Positions 8,313 to 16,298 of a stretch of DNA of 64,000 nt are shown here, piece after piece. A model generated the notes under the pieces. It was not told where the DNA came from. It saw nothing but the letters and a program-made list of their open reading frames with translations, and ran no database searches. Each line of letters opens with the position of its first letter. Within the stretch, counting starts at the first letter, position 1. A program made the position numbers and the translations under genes. This DNA is from an uncultured Tateyamaria sp. (GTDB taxonomy: Bacteria; Pseudomonadota; Alphaproteobacteria; Rhodobacterales; Rhodobacteraceae): assembly GCF_947488715.1 (NCBI RefSeq), contig NZ_CANLAG010000002.1:558001-622000 (forward strand). The letters run 5' to 3'.

Positions 8313-8540
8313 ATGTTCGACAAGCGGATAACCCTCGGAAACGTGTTGACCATGATCACCATGGCTGTTGCTGGTGCGGGGGCCTATTGGAGCCTCGCGG
8401 TTGAGCAGGCCACGCTCCGAGGGGATTTGAAGGTGCAGGAAATGCGCCTCGACAGTTTTGACGACGACACCAAGCGGCGTTTGCAGAGCATCGAGGGAAA
8501 GCTGGATCGGTTGCTGTTCGAGCGCGGTGGGGCGAAGTAG
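8313..8540 (+). CDS. Small phage membrane protein with coiled coil
   Basis: A 75-residue protein: one membrane segment (about 9-27) followed by a charged heptad-like helix (30-70). It is the last gene of the lysis cluster. The start MFDKRITLGNVLT was chosen because similar short phage proteins begin this way and a purine-rich site precedes it. An in-frame ATG at 8265 would add 16 polar residues. The role is unknown, and a holin accessory or spanin-related protein is possible. Confidence 0.55.
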   Translation: MFDKRITLGNVLTMITMAVAGAGAYWSLAVEQATLRGDLKVQEMRLDSFDDDTKRRLQSIEGKLDRLLFERGGAK

Positions 8541-8979
8541 GGTTCGCGACTGTTGTGGGATGAAATTTCTAAAGTGCTCAGAACGAGTCAATAGCCATTT
8601 TGATGGCCGGATGCCTTGAAATTGACCGGCTGTTAACACACCTTAACCAATACAATCAGAACGCTTGGAATGGCCGATGAGCACTTAAAGGCAGGCACGT
8701 AGTGCGAGAAGCTCAATCTTAGAAAAAGAGGCTGAGTGTGGCTGGTTGAGATTGAGATCGAAAGGTGGGACACCTCATGAAGCGTACCTGCGGGCGAACT
8801 GATTGGGTGATGAACCTTTGTCGATCGGCTGGTCAATAGGGACACATATCACGGCTAGCTATTGGATAAACCCCACGCCAAACAATCGCAGTTGGGCATG
8901 ACCTTGCCGAGAGGAAGAGCCATGTCAATTTTGAAATCGAAAGAGTTCAGGCCTCCGGCACCCTTGTTGGAGGCAGGCT
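8541..8979. other. Intergenic region, mostly empty
   Basis: About 440 bases with no convincing gene. A 30-codon ORF beginning at about 8922 (MSILKSKEF...) has a GGAAGAG site and runs into the start of the next gene. It could be a leader peptide but is too short to judge. The rest shows no repeats or recognisable RNA. Confidence 0.4.
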
Positions 8980-9171
8980 ATGCCAGAAACACTCTTAACA
9001 CCAGACGTTGTTGAAATGATCACTGCACTGATTTCGGTGGTAATTGCTTTGATAGCGCTGTGGGAAATGCGGCGCATGCGTCGTGAGTCCACCAGCGAGA
9101 ATCAAGAATTGCGACGCGAAATGACTGAAATCCGTGAGCGACTTGCAGCGGTTGAAGTCAACCAAAACTGA
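8980..9171 (+). CDS. Small membrane protein with coiled coil, unknown
   Basis: A 63-residue protein with one membrane segment (about 10-28) and then a strongly charged coiled coil (30-60), very similar in build to the gene at 8313-8540. A GGAGG ribosome binding site precedes the ATG at the right distance and a terminator follows, so it is a complete single-gene unit. The function is not known. Short helix-plus-coil proteins of this kind are common in phage lysis regions. Confidence 0.6.
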   Translation: MPETLLTPDVVEMITALISVVIALIALWEMRRMRRESTSENQELRREMTEIRERLAAVEVNQN

Positions 9172-9175
9172 CAAA

Positions 9176-9204
9176 AGCGGGGGTCGCCACGGCCCTCGCT
9201 TTTT
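9176..9204 (+). terminator. Rho-independent terminator
   Basis: AGCGGGGGTCG pairs with GGCCCTCGCT through a CCAC loop with minor bulges, followed by TTTT. It lies directly after the stop of the small coiled-coil gene. Confidence 0.75.
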
Positions 9205-9288
9205 CGTTGTTGGGCACAGCGCCCGACTTCTAAAAGGGGCCCGTGCTTGCGTGCTGAGCGAAGGCCATGCGCAGGTTAACCACACACT

Positions 9289-9359
9289 GCGCCTACGACC
9301 GGTGTCAGCCCAAAGCGGACATTGGATCTGGCCAGTAGGGTGACCGCAGGGCGGACAAA
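9289..9359. repeat. Intergenic repeat copy A
   Basis: About 71 bases, roughly 90% identical to 9672-9743 in the same orientation. The shared core reads GGATCTGGCCAGTAG and then TGACCGCAGGGCGG. It is preceded by CAGCCC(A)AAGCGGAC, which also occurs at about 20865-20879. The two full copies flank the single small gene at 9430-9636. Confidence 0.8.
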
Positions 9360-9429
9360 CCGACCCTTTGCGAAACGCCAAGAACCAGCTTAGCTTCGGA
9401 CAGATGATCCAAAGGGAAACCGTAGGCGA

Positions 9430-9636
9430 ATGAACTACGAAGAATGTTTGCGCTCAACATACTTTGACTTGGAAAGCTGGCTCATTGCCCTTCTAGGATT
9501 GGGCATTTCGTTCATTTTTTTGAGATACGGCAAGATGGCCTTCGCCATCGTGTCTGCTTGTATCGGCATATTGCTAGCCCTTTCATGGGCGTATTTGTAT
9601 TACGAACTGAAGTGTGTGGAGCTCATTGGCTTGTAG
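9430..9636 (+). CDS. Small two-helix membrane protein, unknown
   Basis: A 68-residue protein with two membrane segments (about 15-33 and 37-58) and short polar ends. I do not recognise the family. A GTAGGCGA stretch just before the ATG could serve as a weak ribosome binding site. The gene is enclosed by two direct copies of a ~71-base intergenic repeat, so it may have moved or been duplicated as a small cassette. Confidence 0.45.
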   Translation: MNYEECLRSTYFDLESWLIALLGLGISFIFLRYGKMAFAIVSACIGILLALSWAYLYYELKCVELIGL

Positions 9637-10114
9637 GAGCTTTGGCTCCAAGCAGACTTTAGCCGCGCGCCGCGCCGACGACCGTTGCCAGCCCACAGCG
9701 GACATCGGATCTGGCCAGTAGAGTGACCGCAGGGCGGGACAAAGCAGACTTGTGCAGGTGCAGCTTTCGCTGACGCAGAAACCATTCGCATCTGCGACAT
9801 GCGTTTCGCTGCATTGCAGCCAATTTCGCCGAAGCGGTCCTTTGGCTTGCCAATTGAGACACCCAGAAAAACCGCCCGAACGCCGCGTGATACGGTAGCC
9901 AGGACGAAAGCTGAGTAAGGCTAGTCGGCACGCTCAAACAGAGTTTCGACCAACGACTACACCTGCGTGTGTCGCCAGTAGATATCCGCGGATGCACTCT
10001 GTGCCCGTACTGTCCCAGATTAGTCCGAGGAGTTGCACGACATATAGCGAAACACATTGTGAACCTCCAACTGGACTGCGCGGAAATTTTTGGATTCCGC
10101 CTACATCGGTGAAG
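9637..10114. other. Intergenic region holding a repeat copy
   Basis: About 480 bases between the small two-helix gene and the end of the transglutaminase-like gene. Apart from the repeat at 9672-9743 I see no gene or RNA structure. Short ORFs here lack ribosome binding sites. Confidence 0.5.
9672..9743. repeat. Intergenic repeat copy B
   Basis: Second copy of the ~71-base repeat, with six substitutions and one inserted base relative to 9289-9359, in the same orientation 383 bases away. Confidence 0.8.
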
Positions 10115-10981
10115 TCATTGATCTTCAACACGGACAACTACCTCCATAGCGAGAAGATCGGTATCTTCTCCATGGTAGCTTCCGGCAACCGGAGCGACCT
10201 GTGATATGTTCCGCGCAACGGCCACCGGAATCAGATTGGCCGACCCCACCGACCTGTTCGTTGGGTCGAACGGGATCCAACCGGCCCCGGGAACGAAGAC
10301 TTCGGCCCATGCATGTGTAGAGCCAGAGCCGGCAGATCCGAGCCGGTCATTACTGTGGTCGTAAAGATAGCCGGACACCAGACGCGCCCCGAGACCCAGC
10401 GTTCGGATAGCCTCGGCATAGAGGACCGCAAAGTCACGACACGAACCGTAGCCCCGGTCGAGGGTTTCGAGTGGTCCTTGCGTGCCTTCGCTCTCGCGGA
10501 TCACATACGCGATCTGCGCTGTGATGCCATTGCTGACGTCCTTCAAGAGCGACAACGTATCCGTTGGCCTGCGCATCACGAATTGCTCGACCCAGTTTGA
10601 CAGGCGCCCTGCGTCGTCTTGGTATTGTGGTGCAGAAAGCGCCCCGAGATCTTTCCAGTCTTCGGCGGAGTAAAGGAATGGGTATGACGCCGCAGAGGCC
10701 GCGATCGGGAAGACAGGCCAGTCAGGTGCAGTGAGGACGGCGGTCGTATGCGACCGGATCGATAGTGTTTCCGTTGTGGCATCGAAATTGGCGATGGCGA
10801 TGGCGTTTCCAGCGACATCGTGGGACCAGTCGATGCGAGCCGTTGGCGTGATATCAAGATCGAAAGCCGTCAATGTGAGGTCCCGCGTTTCACGAGGACG
10901 CAACATCAGCCTGTGTGGACCAAGGACCACGACGGTGCGATAGCGATAGGTGGTCGTGTGTGTGATCGTAATCGTTGGCAT
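10115..10981 (-). CDS. Transglutaminase-like cysteine peptidase-fold protein
   Basis: A 288-residue protein with the usual two-part layout: an N-terminal beta domain (1-90, beginning with the typical ITHTTTYRY) and a transglutaminase-like core. The catalytic triad is visible: Cys in GYGSCRDFA (about 177-185), His in STHAWAEVF (about 221-229) and Asp in FDPTNR (about 239-244). Bacterial members are mostly peptidases or amide-bond hydrolases/ligases in the cytosol. It is the last gene of a minus-strand cluster that also holds a racemase and a DUF1611 enzyme, which suggests work on an amino-acid or peptide substrate. This is inference. Confidence 0.88.
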   Translation of the reverse strand: MPTITITHTTTYRYRTVVVLGPHRLMLRPRETRDLTLTAFDLDITPTARIDWSHDVAGNAIAIANFDATTETLSIRSHTTAVLTAPDWPVFPIAASAASYPFLYSAEDWKDLGALSAPQYQDDAGRLSNWVEQFVMRRPTDTLSLLKDVSNGITAQIAYVIRESEGTQGPLETLDRGYGSCRDFAVLYAEAIRTLGLGARLVSGYLYDHSNDRLGSAGSGSTHAWAEVFVPGAGWIPFDPTNRSVGSANLIPVAVARNISQVAPVAGSYHGEDTDLLAMEVVVRVEDQ

Positions 10982-10990
10982 GCAGCAGAT

Positions 10991-11257
10991 CTAAGTCGAC
11001 CGACCGCCGGAGCGAGACCGACCTGTGCTGACCCCTTCGGGCATTGCCGCGCGCCATGCTGTCGTTCCTTTGCATCTTGCACAGATGCGCTGGCCGAACC
11101 CTTCGCTCCAAAACGAAGCATCACAACGCAAACAAAACCGCGGCTTCGGCACATCGCCAAGCGCGCGGCTGGGGTGATCCATCAGGATGTCGTCGACTTT
11201 GGCTTGCATCATATCCTCGCGTTCATTTGGTCCCTGAAATTGCATTTCGGACATCAT
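10991..11257 (-). CDS. Small zinc-ribbon protein
   Basis: About 88 residues. The stretch CLRCDASFWSEGFGQRICARC carries two CxxC knuckles 14 residues apart, a zinc ribbon able to bind nucleic acid or protein. The ends are polar and Arg-rich. The start at 11257 overlaps the stop of the upstream gene (ATGATG/TGA), so the two are translationally coupled. A start at 11287 would overlap by 34 bases. It lies nine bases before the transglutaminase-like gene. The function is unknown. Confidence 0.65.
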   Translation of the reverse strand: MMSEMQFQGPNEREDMMQAKVDDILMDHPSRALGDVPKPRFCLRCDASFWSEGFGQRICARCKGTTAWRAAMPEGVSTGRSRSGGRST

Positions 11258-11775
11258 ACGGAAACGGATGAAGTGCGCGGTCGGCACGGCATCCCTTCAT
11301 TCTCGGCGTCATGAATGTCCGAAGCGTCCCGCGAAGCCCCTTGCGCTGTTGCGTTTTCGGTCTCAGCGTCCGCGTTTTCCATGTCAATCTGTGTCCTCCG
11401 CGATCCCGAGTAGAGATGGCGCAATTGAGCCTCGGACACCCCGTCGGCCTGCATGACGAGTTGCACCATCGGATCGGCCAGCATTTCTTCGAGAAAGACC
11501 TGTGACAGGTCCTTGCCGGACAGTTTGTCTCTCGCACGGGCGCGGTCAAGATCGAGAAGCGACACAGTCAGGCTCCGTGTTAATCCCGGATGGGACAGGC
11601 GTGGATGCAAATGGACCACGACGGAGGCCTTCCAGGCCTGAGGGTCCTTGTGATCAGGTGGTGAGGCGAATTCAGTCTCGATATCATACTCTCCGGCGGG
11701 AAGCGTTTCGTCGAAGCCAGGAAGATTGAAAGGCCGGTCAAAAACCGCGATGGTTTTCGCTCTTTGTTCGTCCAT
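11254..11775 (-). CDS. Conserved-looking protein, 'AGEYDIE' type, unknown
   Basis: About 173 residues. The N-terminal third (FDRPFNLPGFDETLPAGEYD followed by IETE) resembles the N-terminus of the 104-residue protein at 15756-16070 (FSNDFMIGDSQRELAAGTYE followed by IVVEEEL), so the cluster encodes two members of one small beta-type family. The middle is helical and the C-terminal 50 residues are low-complexity and acidic. The start MDEQRAK was preferred over an ATG 39 bases upstream because AAAGGATC lies ahead of it. It is coupled to the zinc-ribbon gene. I cannot assign a role. Confidence 0.62.
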   Translation of the reverse strand: MDEQRAKTIAVFDRPFNLPGFDETLPAGEYDIETEFASPPDHKDPQAWKASVVVHLHPRLSHPGLTRSLTVSLLDLDRARARDKLSGKDLSQVFLEEMLADPMVQLVMQADGVSEAQLRHLYSGSRRTQIDMENADAETENATAQGASRDASDIHDAENEGMPCRPRTSSVSV

Positions 11776-11845
11776 TGCGTTTGATCCTTTCAATTGAACA
11801 GTTTTCCATGACATCGAGCAAAACCAGCCCTTTCCGGTGCATGCG

Positions 11846-11983
11846 TCAGGTTTTCTTCGGACCCGGAGAACCCGGTTTCGCAGCAGCGTCCGGCGCCTTG
11901 AGTGCCGGTTCTTTTTTCGACGGTTCCGCAGGTTTGGCTTTCAGTATGGCAGCAGCTTTGGTGGTCAGGTCTTTGAAAGACAT
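11846..11983 (-). CDS. Small basic protein with MSFKDL start (paralogue of 18341-18457)
   Basis: 45 residues: MSFKDLTTKAAAILKAK, then a Pro/Ala/Lys-rich tail. The same N-terminal pattern (MSFNDLAKKEA) heads another tiny gene at 18341-18457 in this island. AAGGATG lies at ribosome-binding distance before this ATG. A longer frame open to 12091 has no such support. The tail resembles disordered linker or nucleic-acid-associated segments. The function is unknown. Confidence 0.6.
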   Translation of the reverse strand: MSFKDLTTKAAAILKAKPAEPSKKEPALKAPDAAAKPGSPGPKKT

Positions 11984-12108
11984 GCTCTTCATCCTTTTTG
12001 GGTTTTCCGCTGGAATTTCCGGGCCTCGATCAGGCACGAATTCTCGAGTGCGGCTTATTGGTATATGTGTATTGACCGGCCCTTTTACCATGGCGCGGTG
12101 TGGGACTA

Positions 12109-12143
12109 GTCGGCGGGGTATGATCTTCGTAGGCCCCGCCGAC
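12109..12143. terminator. Perfect 10-bp inverted repeat after the racemase gene
   Basis: GTCGGCGGGG (12109-12118) and CCCCGCCGAC (12134-12143) pair perfectly across 15 bases, 15 bases past the racemase stop on the minus strand. There is no T-run, so it may be a processing or stabilising hairpin, a weak terminator, or a protein-binding site. Confidence 0.5.
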
Positions 12144-12157
12144 GACCATTGTGGGTG

Positions 12158-13279
12158 TCATACCAAGGTCAGGAAGGGGTGGGCCTCGCGGTCCTTTGCA
12201 CTTCCGTTCATCTTTTGCTTGCCATGAACAACCTTGGCGACATCTGGGGCGCTCATCGCCCGCATGAGGGCGCTGTAGTTCATGCCCATTTTCATCTCGG
12301 AGCCAACGGGCACAGCGGCTTTGGCTGAGTCGACAACGGTGTGGTCGCTGGTCGCGCCAATAAACGCCGTTCCCGGGGAAAACATAAGACCGCTTGCGTC
12401 GGTGTCTTGCTGCCCGACAGCAAGGATGGTTCGGGCTCGGAGGTCATCACTTCGAACCAAATTGAGCATCCCAAGCTCCGGAGCAATTGACATGGTCGGC
12501 ACTGGGCTTGGTTTGCGGCTTGTTTCGATCACTTCGGCAAAAAGGGTAAAGGCATCCGTATGAAGGCCAGTGATCGGATGCCCAGTCACGGGGTCGGTGC
12601 CCAGAAGGATCGCCTCACCCAGACGCAGGTTGTTGACCCGCCCGGTTGAAACGTCGCCAAGCGCCCATGGCAAATTGGCCGAGCCACCTCCTGACACAAG
12701 CTCTAGAAATGGTCCGCAGGCGCCTTCGACTTGGTCGGCCAGTCTCGAGAGCATGGCCATGTCACCGGCCGTCGGTGCAACGTCGCCCATGCAGGCAAAA
12801 TTTGCAGCGATGCCTTTGAGAGCGACACCGGGTGTTGCGATGACCTGAGCGGCGAAGTCATTGAGGTTCTCTTGTAAAATGCCTTCGCGCATATCGCCCA
12901 TTTCGACCATCAGGATGACATCGTGCGAGGCACCCTGTTCCTTTGCGGCTGCGCCAAGCTTCAGGATCGTGTCCATCTCTGTGTTATAGCTCGCGTCGCT
13001 ATACTGGATGACGTCTTCCATCTCGCTCAGTAGCGGCGCGCGGATCAGCGAAATTGGGCACGTGATCCCCGCGGTCCGCATCCGCACGACGTTTTTGATG
13101 CGTGCGTCGGCCAGACCGGCAACGCCACCGTCCAGCATTGCCTCGGCTACGTCAGGATGCCCACACACTGCCTTGGTCACACCGGTGACCGAGATTCGAC
13201 GAGCGCCAAGACGTCGGACGAGATATCGCGCGTTGGCCTGGATCTTACCCAGATTAACTTCCACTCGCGGCGAGGTCAT
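12158..13279 (-). CDS. Alanine-racemase-fold PLP enzyme (amino-acid racemase)
   Basis: A 373-residue protein of the fold-III PLP family. The N-terminal barrel starts VEVNLGKIQANARYL and carries the probable PLP lysine in VTGVTKAVCG (about residue 36). SGGGSANLPWA (about 195-205) and RLGEAILLG fit the phosphate-binding and dimer region of ornithine/alanine-racemase relatives. It would invert an alpha-amino acid. The substrate is not readable. Its start overlaps the DUF1611 gene stop (ATGA), so the two are made together and probably act on one metabolite. Confidence 0.82.
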   Translation of the reverse strand: MTSPRVEVNLGKIQANARYLVRRLGARRISVTGVTKAVCGHPDVAEAMLDGGVAGLADARIKNVVRMRTAGITCPISLIRAPLLSEMEDVIQYSDASYNTEMDTILKLGAAAKEQGASHDVILMVEMGDMREGILQENLNDFAAQVIATPGVALKGIAANFACMGDVAPTAGDMAMLSRLADQVEGACGPFLELVSGGGSANLPWALGDVSTGRVNNLRLGEAILLGTDPVTGHPITGLHTDAFTLFAEVIETSRKPSPVPTMSIAPELGMLNLVRSDDLRARTILAVGQQDTDASGLMFSPGTAFIGATSDHTVVDSAKAAVPVGSEMKMGMNYSALMRAMSAPDVAKVVHGKQKMNGSAKDREAHPFLTLV

Positions 13280-14475
13280 TCTGCGGCCGCGAGAGGCACT
13301 GGCCGCAACTGCGGAAAGGCGGACAGTACCATGTCGCTGAGGTGCACTTCTGGCCGAGTCAGCGCGTCCGTCACCGGAATGCCGAGGTCGCGCGAAAGAC
13401 TGTCAATTGCACGAATGACCTCGGTGCCCGTCATCGCTTCGTGATTGAGTGTGATTCCGATCACCCGTGTGTCAGCAAAAGCTTCGATCAGGGCGATTTC
13501 GCTTTTCGGCCCGGGCATCGGCATGGCGGGAAAGTCGCAGCGATGAGCGCGTTTGGGCGCATGTTGAAGAACAACACCGTGCGGCTGGCTGCCGCGCAGG
13601 ATGAATGCCGACGTGCAAAAAGCCGGGTGGCTGAGCGCACCTTGTCCTTCGATCAGGATGACATCCGGGTCTTCGCCGTGAGACGCCGCGACAATCACGC
13701 GTTCAAGTTCCCCGCAGCAAAACTGCGGTGGCACGGCGTCCATGGCGATGCCGTATTTTGCGCCCTGCATAAGCCCCGTCTGGCCGGTGCCGACGAGGAC
13801 GGTCTTGATACCACACGCGTTCAGTTCCCTGGCTAGAACTGTCGCTGTTGTCCGCTTGCCGATTGCGCAATCCGTTCCCAGCACCGCAATGCGGATGGCC
13901 TTCACCTCGGACACACTTCCGTCAAACAGGCGCATGTCCTTGCTTGGTCTGGGTTTGCGGATATCGCGGATCGTCACGTTGGCCGCGTCGGCAGCACCTC
14001 TGATCTCGGGATCGTCACCGAGATATTCGTGCAGGCCACTGACGACGTTCATGCCAAGCGCGATAGCATCCAGCACGACCTCCCGATCTGCCGGTGACAT
14101 CTTGCCAGTGGAGGGGGCCATACCATAGATCAAAGTGTCGGGGATATTTACCTCTCGCGTAACCGCAGCTTCGAGGTCTTCGACGACCGGGATGCCGTTG
14201 CGCACATTGTCCAGCACCTGCCCGCTGTCGCGCCCATCAAGTTTGCTGTCTATGACCGAATGAATGCGGTAGGCTTGGCTGTGACGGACAAGCCCGTTTG
14301 CGGTCTTGCCGTCGATCTGTCCGAAGTTCCGCTCACAATAGACAACCGCTGTGGGCACCCCGTATGTCACAGTCTTTTTGGTATGAGATCGACGGGACGC
14401 GGATACGTCAGGTGGGGCTTGCAGCCCCATCGTTGACAGCTTTGTCGTCGGTTTTTCTGGATTGTCAGATTCCAC
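13276..14475 (-). CDS. DUF1611-family P-loop enzyme (DgcN-like)
   Basis: About 399 residues from a GTG start at 14475, which has AAAGGA seven bases upstream. The frame stays open to 14709, but that part looks non-coding. DUF1611 features are the N-terminal Rossmann-like half (YGVPTAVVYCERNFG, IYGMAPSTGKMS) and a C-terminal P-loop VLGTDCAIGKRTTA (about 210-223). The family includes DgcN, the D-glutamate N-acetyltransferase of marine bacteria, which works with an epimerase. Here the partner is a racemase instead, coupled by ATGA overlap. N-acylation or ligation of a D- or L-amino acid is the likely reaction type. Confidence 0.8.
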   Translation of the reverse strand: MESDNPEKPTTKLSTMGLQAPPDVSASRRSHTKKTVTYGVPTAVVYCERNFGQIDGKTANGLVRHSQAYRIHSVIDSKLDGRDSGQVLDNVRNGIPVVEDLEAAVTREVNIPDTLIYGMAPSTGKMSPADREVVLDAIALGMNVVSGLHEYLGDDPEIRGAADAANVTIRDIRKPRPSKDMRLFDGSVSEVKAIRIAVLGTDCAIGKRTTATVLARELNACGIKTVLVGTGQTGLMQGAKYGIAMDAVPPQFCCGELERVIVAASHGEDPDVILIEGQGALSHPAFCTSAFILRGSQPHGVVLQHAPKRAHRCDFPAMPMPGPKSEIALIEAFADTRVIGITLNHEAMTGTEVIRAIDSLSRDLGIPVTDALTRPEVHLSDMVLSAFPQLRPVPLAAAE

Positions 14476-14564
14476 GATTATTCCTTTGCCAAGCGGGTTT
14501 ACCCGGGTCCGATCACATGGAGCGTTCGGGCGGGTGAGCCGCGTTTCATCTTGGATTGCGATCG

Positions 14565-15416
14565 CTAGTCGTTGAGGACGCAACGCCCCTGCGATCGCTG
14601 GAAGTTCCTGTGGCACGCCCACCGGCTTCCCGATCTGTCGAGATGCGCATTGTCGGGGAGGTCGATTTTTGTGCAGCCGTCTTTGGACTCTGCAAAGCCG
14701 CGATGACACTTCCAGCCCGGGCCATAGCCTGCATCGTCGAAATATGCATTCTCCGGGACGATGACAGCCTCACAGATGTCATCGCGTTCGAAATAGCCCC
14801 GCTCACATGTCCAGGGCTGGCCATACGACGACGCGTTCAGAAAGGCATTGTCGGGAACCGCGATAGCGGCACATGTCTCACCTTCGACCTGGTAGCCGCG
14901 GTTGCAAAGCCAAGCGGCGCCATAGGAGTCGGCCGACAGATACGCATTGTCCGGCACAACAACTTCCAGGCAAATGCCGTCGACCTTAATGTAGCCGCGC
15001 AAGCACCTCCATCTTTGTCCTGAAGGGTCGAGATAGCCGCCTTCGGGCACGACGACCTCAAGACAAGCCGGGCCATCGACCTCCTGAAATCCGTGCAGAC
15101 ACTCCCAGCCCTTGCCGTAGGTCCGGTTGGTGGAATAGGCATTCTCCGGAACGATGATGGCAAGGCAGGCATCGCCGTCACGCCGGTACCCACGATCACA
15201 TTCCCATCCCTCGCCATAGCTTTTGGGCTGCGCATTCGTGGGCATCGGGGCAGCCAGAGATTGGGCGAAAGACTGCGATCCGATTGCGATGAGCGCGACG
15301 AATGCGAGCGCGAGGAATTCCGCGGAGGCTATTGCAAAGCGAGACGACACCATTGCAAGCGCGCCTGCGATGCCCCTAGACGAAATAGGCGACAGTTTGA
15401 GGCCACTACGATGCAT
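14565..15416 (-). CDS. Secreted protein with seven Cys-pair repeats
   Basis: About 283 residues. An N-terminal hydrophobic signal region (MVSSRFAIASAEFLALAFVA, ending QSFAQS) is followed by seven tandem repeats of ~33 residues with the pattern [YG]-x-G-x-W-x-C-x-R-G-[YF]-x5-7-C-x2-[IV]-x-[VL]-P-[ED]-N-A. That gives 14 cysteines, two per repeat, as expected for a disulphide-stabilised extracytoplasmic solenoid. The start at 15416 overlaps the upstream stop and follows GAAGG. A start at 15353 would leave a shorter signal peptide and is also reasonable. I do not recognise a named family. The function is unknown. Confidence 0.75.
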   Translation of the reverse strand: MHRSGLKLSPISSRGIAGALAMVSSRFAIASAEFLALAFVALIAIGSQSFAQSLAAPMPTNAQPKSYGEGWECDRGYRRDGDACLAIIVPENAYSTNRTYGKGWECLHGFQEVDGPACLEVVVPEGGYLDPSGQRWRCLRGYIKVDGICLEVVVPDNAYLSADSYGAAWLCNRGYQVEGETCAAIAVPDNAFLNASSYGQPWTCERGYFERDDICEAVIVPENAYFDDAGYGPGWKCHRGFAESKDGCTKIDLPDNAHLDRSGSRWACHRNFQRSQGRCVLND

Positions 15417-15759
15417 CAAGGTCGAGACCTTCGATGCATGCCTGCGCCAGATCGCGGTTCGGACCCTCAGACCCTGGCATCGTCGCCCAGCCTGTTTCCA
15501 TGACAACGTCGCGCCGCTTGAACGATGATGCCTCACGGATTGTGGCGAGCTTTGCAATGCGTTCATTGTCGGTTCGGGACATGTCGAGGCAGAAGGGCAC
15601 GAGCGCCGCGATAACTCGGTCCTCCGCCATCTCGCTTGCCATCTCCTCAGCGCCGCCTCCGGTCATCCAGCCGCCCCAGGAAAATCCAACAATGCCGACG
15701 AACGCCGCGCCAAGGAGCGCGCCGTAAATTCCGGGTTTCAGCCATTCGGGTGTCGTCAT
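15406..15759 (-). CDS. Conserved-looking single-pass membrane protein, unknown
   Basis: A 117-residue protein. One membrane segment (about 11-31, YGALLGAAFVGIVGFSWGGW) precedes a soluble part with a single Cys pair (FCLDM and QACIEGL). It is coupled at both ends: its start overlaps the upstream 104-residue gene and its stop overlaps the start of the Cys-repeat gene. I know no function. The layout suggests an inner-membrane protein with a periplasmic domain that works with the secreted repeat protein. Confidence 0.62.
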   Translation of the reverse strand: MTTPEWLKPGIYGALLGAAFVGIVGFSWGGWMTGGGAEEMASEMAEDRVIAALVPFCLDMSRTDNERIAKLATIREASSFKRRDVVMETGWATMPGSEGPNRDLAQACIEGLDLDAS

Positions 15760-16070
15760 GTCTTGTCCTCCTGCGGGGAAAGCGCCGCTTCGCTGTCATT
15801 GATAGTTTCCGAGAGGGCCTGATCACATGCAATTGCGTGCTCCAGATCCTCCCATGTGGTCAATTGCATCGTCGTTTGACCCGTGTTGCTCCCGCGCCCC
15901 TGGACCATCAGATATGTCGCGATGCGCCGGTAAGCCTCGAAGCTGAGACCTTGCATAAGCTCTTCCTCGACAACGATTTCATACGTGCCGGCCGCAAGCT
16001 CCCGCTGGCTGTCGCCAATCATGAAGTCGTTGGAAAACGTCACCATTGATCTGGTCGAACGCGTGAGCAT
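15756..16070 (-). CDS. Small protein of the 'AGTYEI' type, unknown
   Basis: Up to 104 residues, first gene of the minus-strand cluster. The stretch RELAAGTYEIVVEEELMQGL (about 24-43) matches the N-terminal pattern of the protein at 11254-11775, pointing to a shared beta-rich module. A later start (MVTFSNDF, 16046) is possible. The stop overlaps the start of the next gene. No catalytic motif or signal peptide is visible. Confidence 0.6.
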   Translation of the reverse strand: MLTRSTRSMVTFSNDFMIGDSQRELAAGTYEIVVEEELMQGLSFEAYRRIATYLMVQGRGSNTGQTTMQLTTWEDLEHAIACDQALSETINDSEAALSPQEDKT

Positions 16071-16298
16071 CCCAGGCCTCCATTGAACAGAATGTTAAAC
16101 TTTCCGCAGCCGCCATTATGGCCAGCGTCGTCGCAGCAAGGCGGTTGAATAGACACTATCCGAACTTTCGGTGTGTGATGCTGATCGAGGTTAGCCCCAG
16201 TCGGTTTCTTGGCTGTCAAGGTGAGATGCAAAGCCGTCGCGCGGCTCCAGACACCTGCGTGCAAGTCTTCGCATCCACCGCACACCGAAAGGAAATCC

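Noticed and set aside
13276-14709. Full-length 477-codon frame for the DUF1611 protein
   Set aside because: The first ~78 codons have no family resemblance; a GTG with AAAGGA upstream at 14475 gives a normal length.
14590-15250. Possible CRISPR-like periodic DNA
   Set aside because: The ~100-base period comes from the protein repeats of the Cys-rich gene. DNA copies are diverged and there are no unique spacers.
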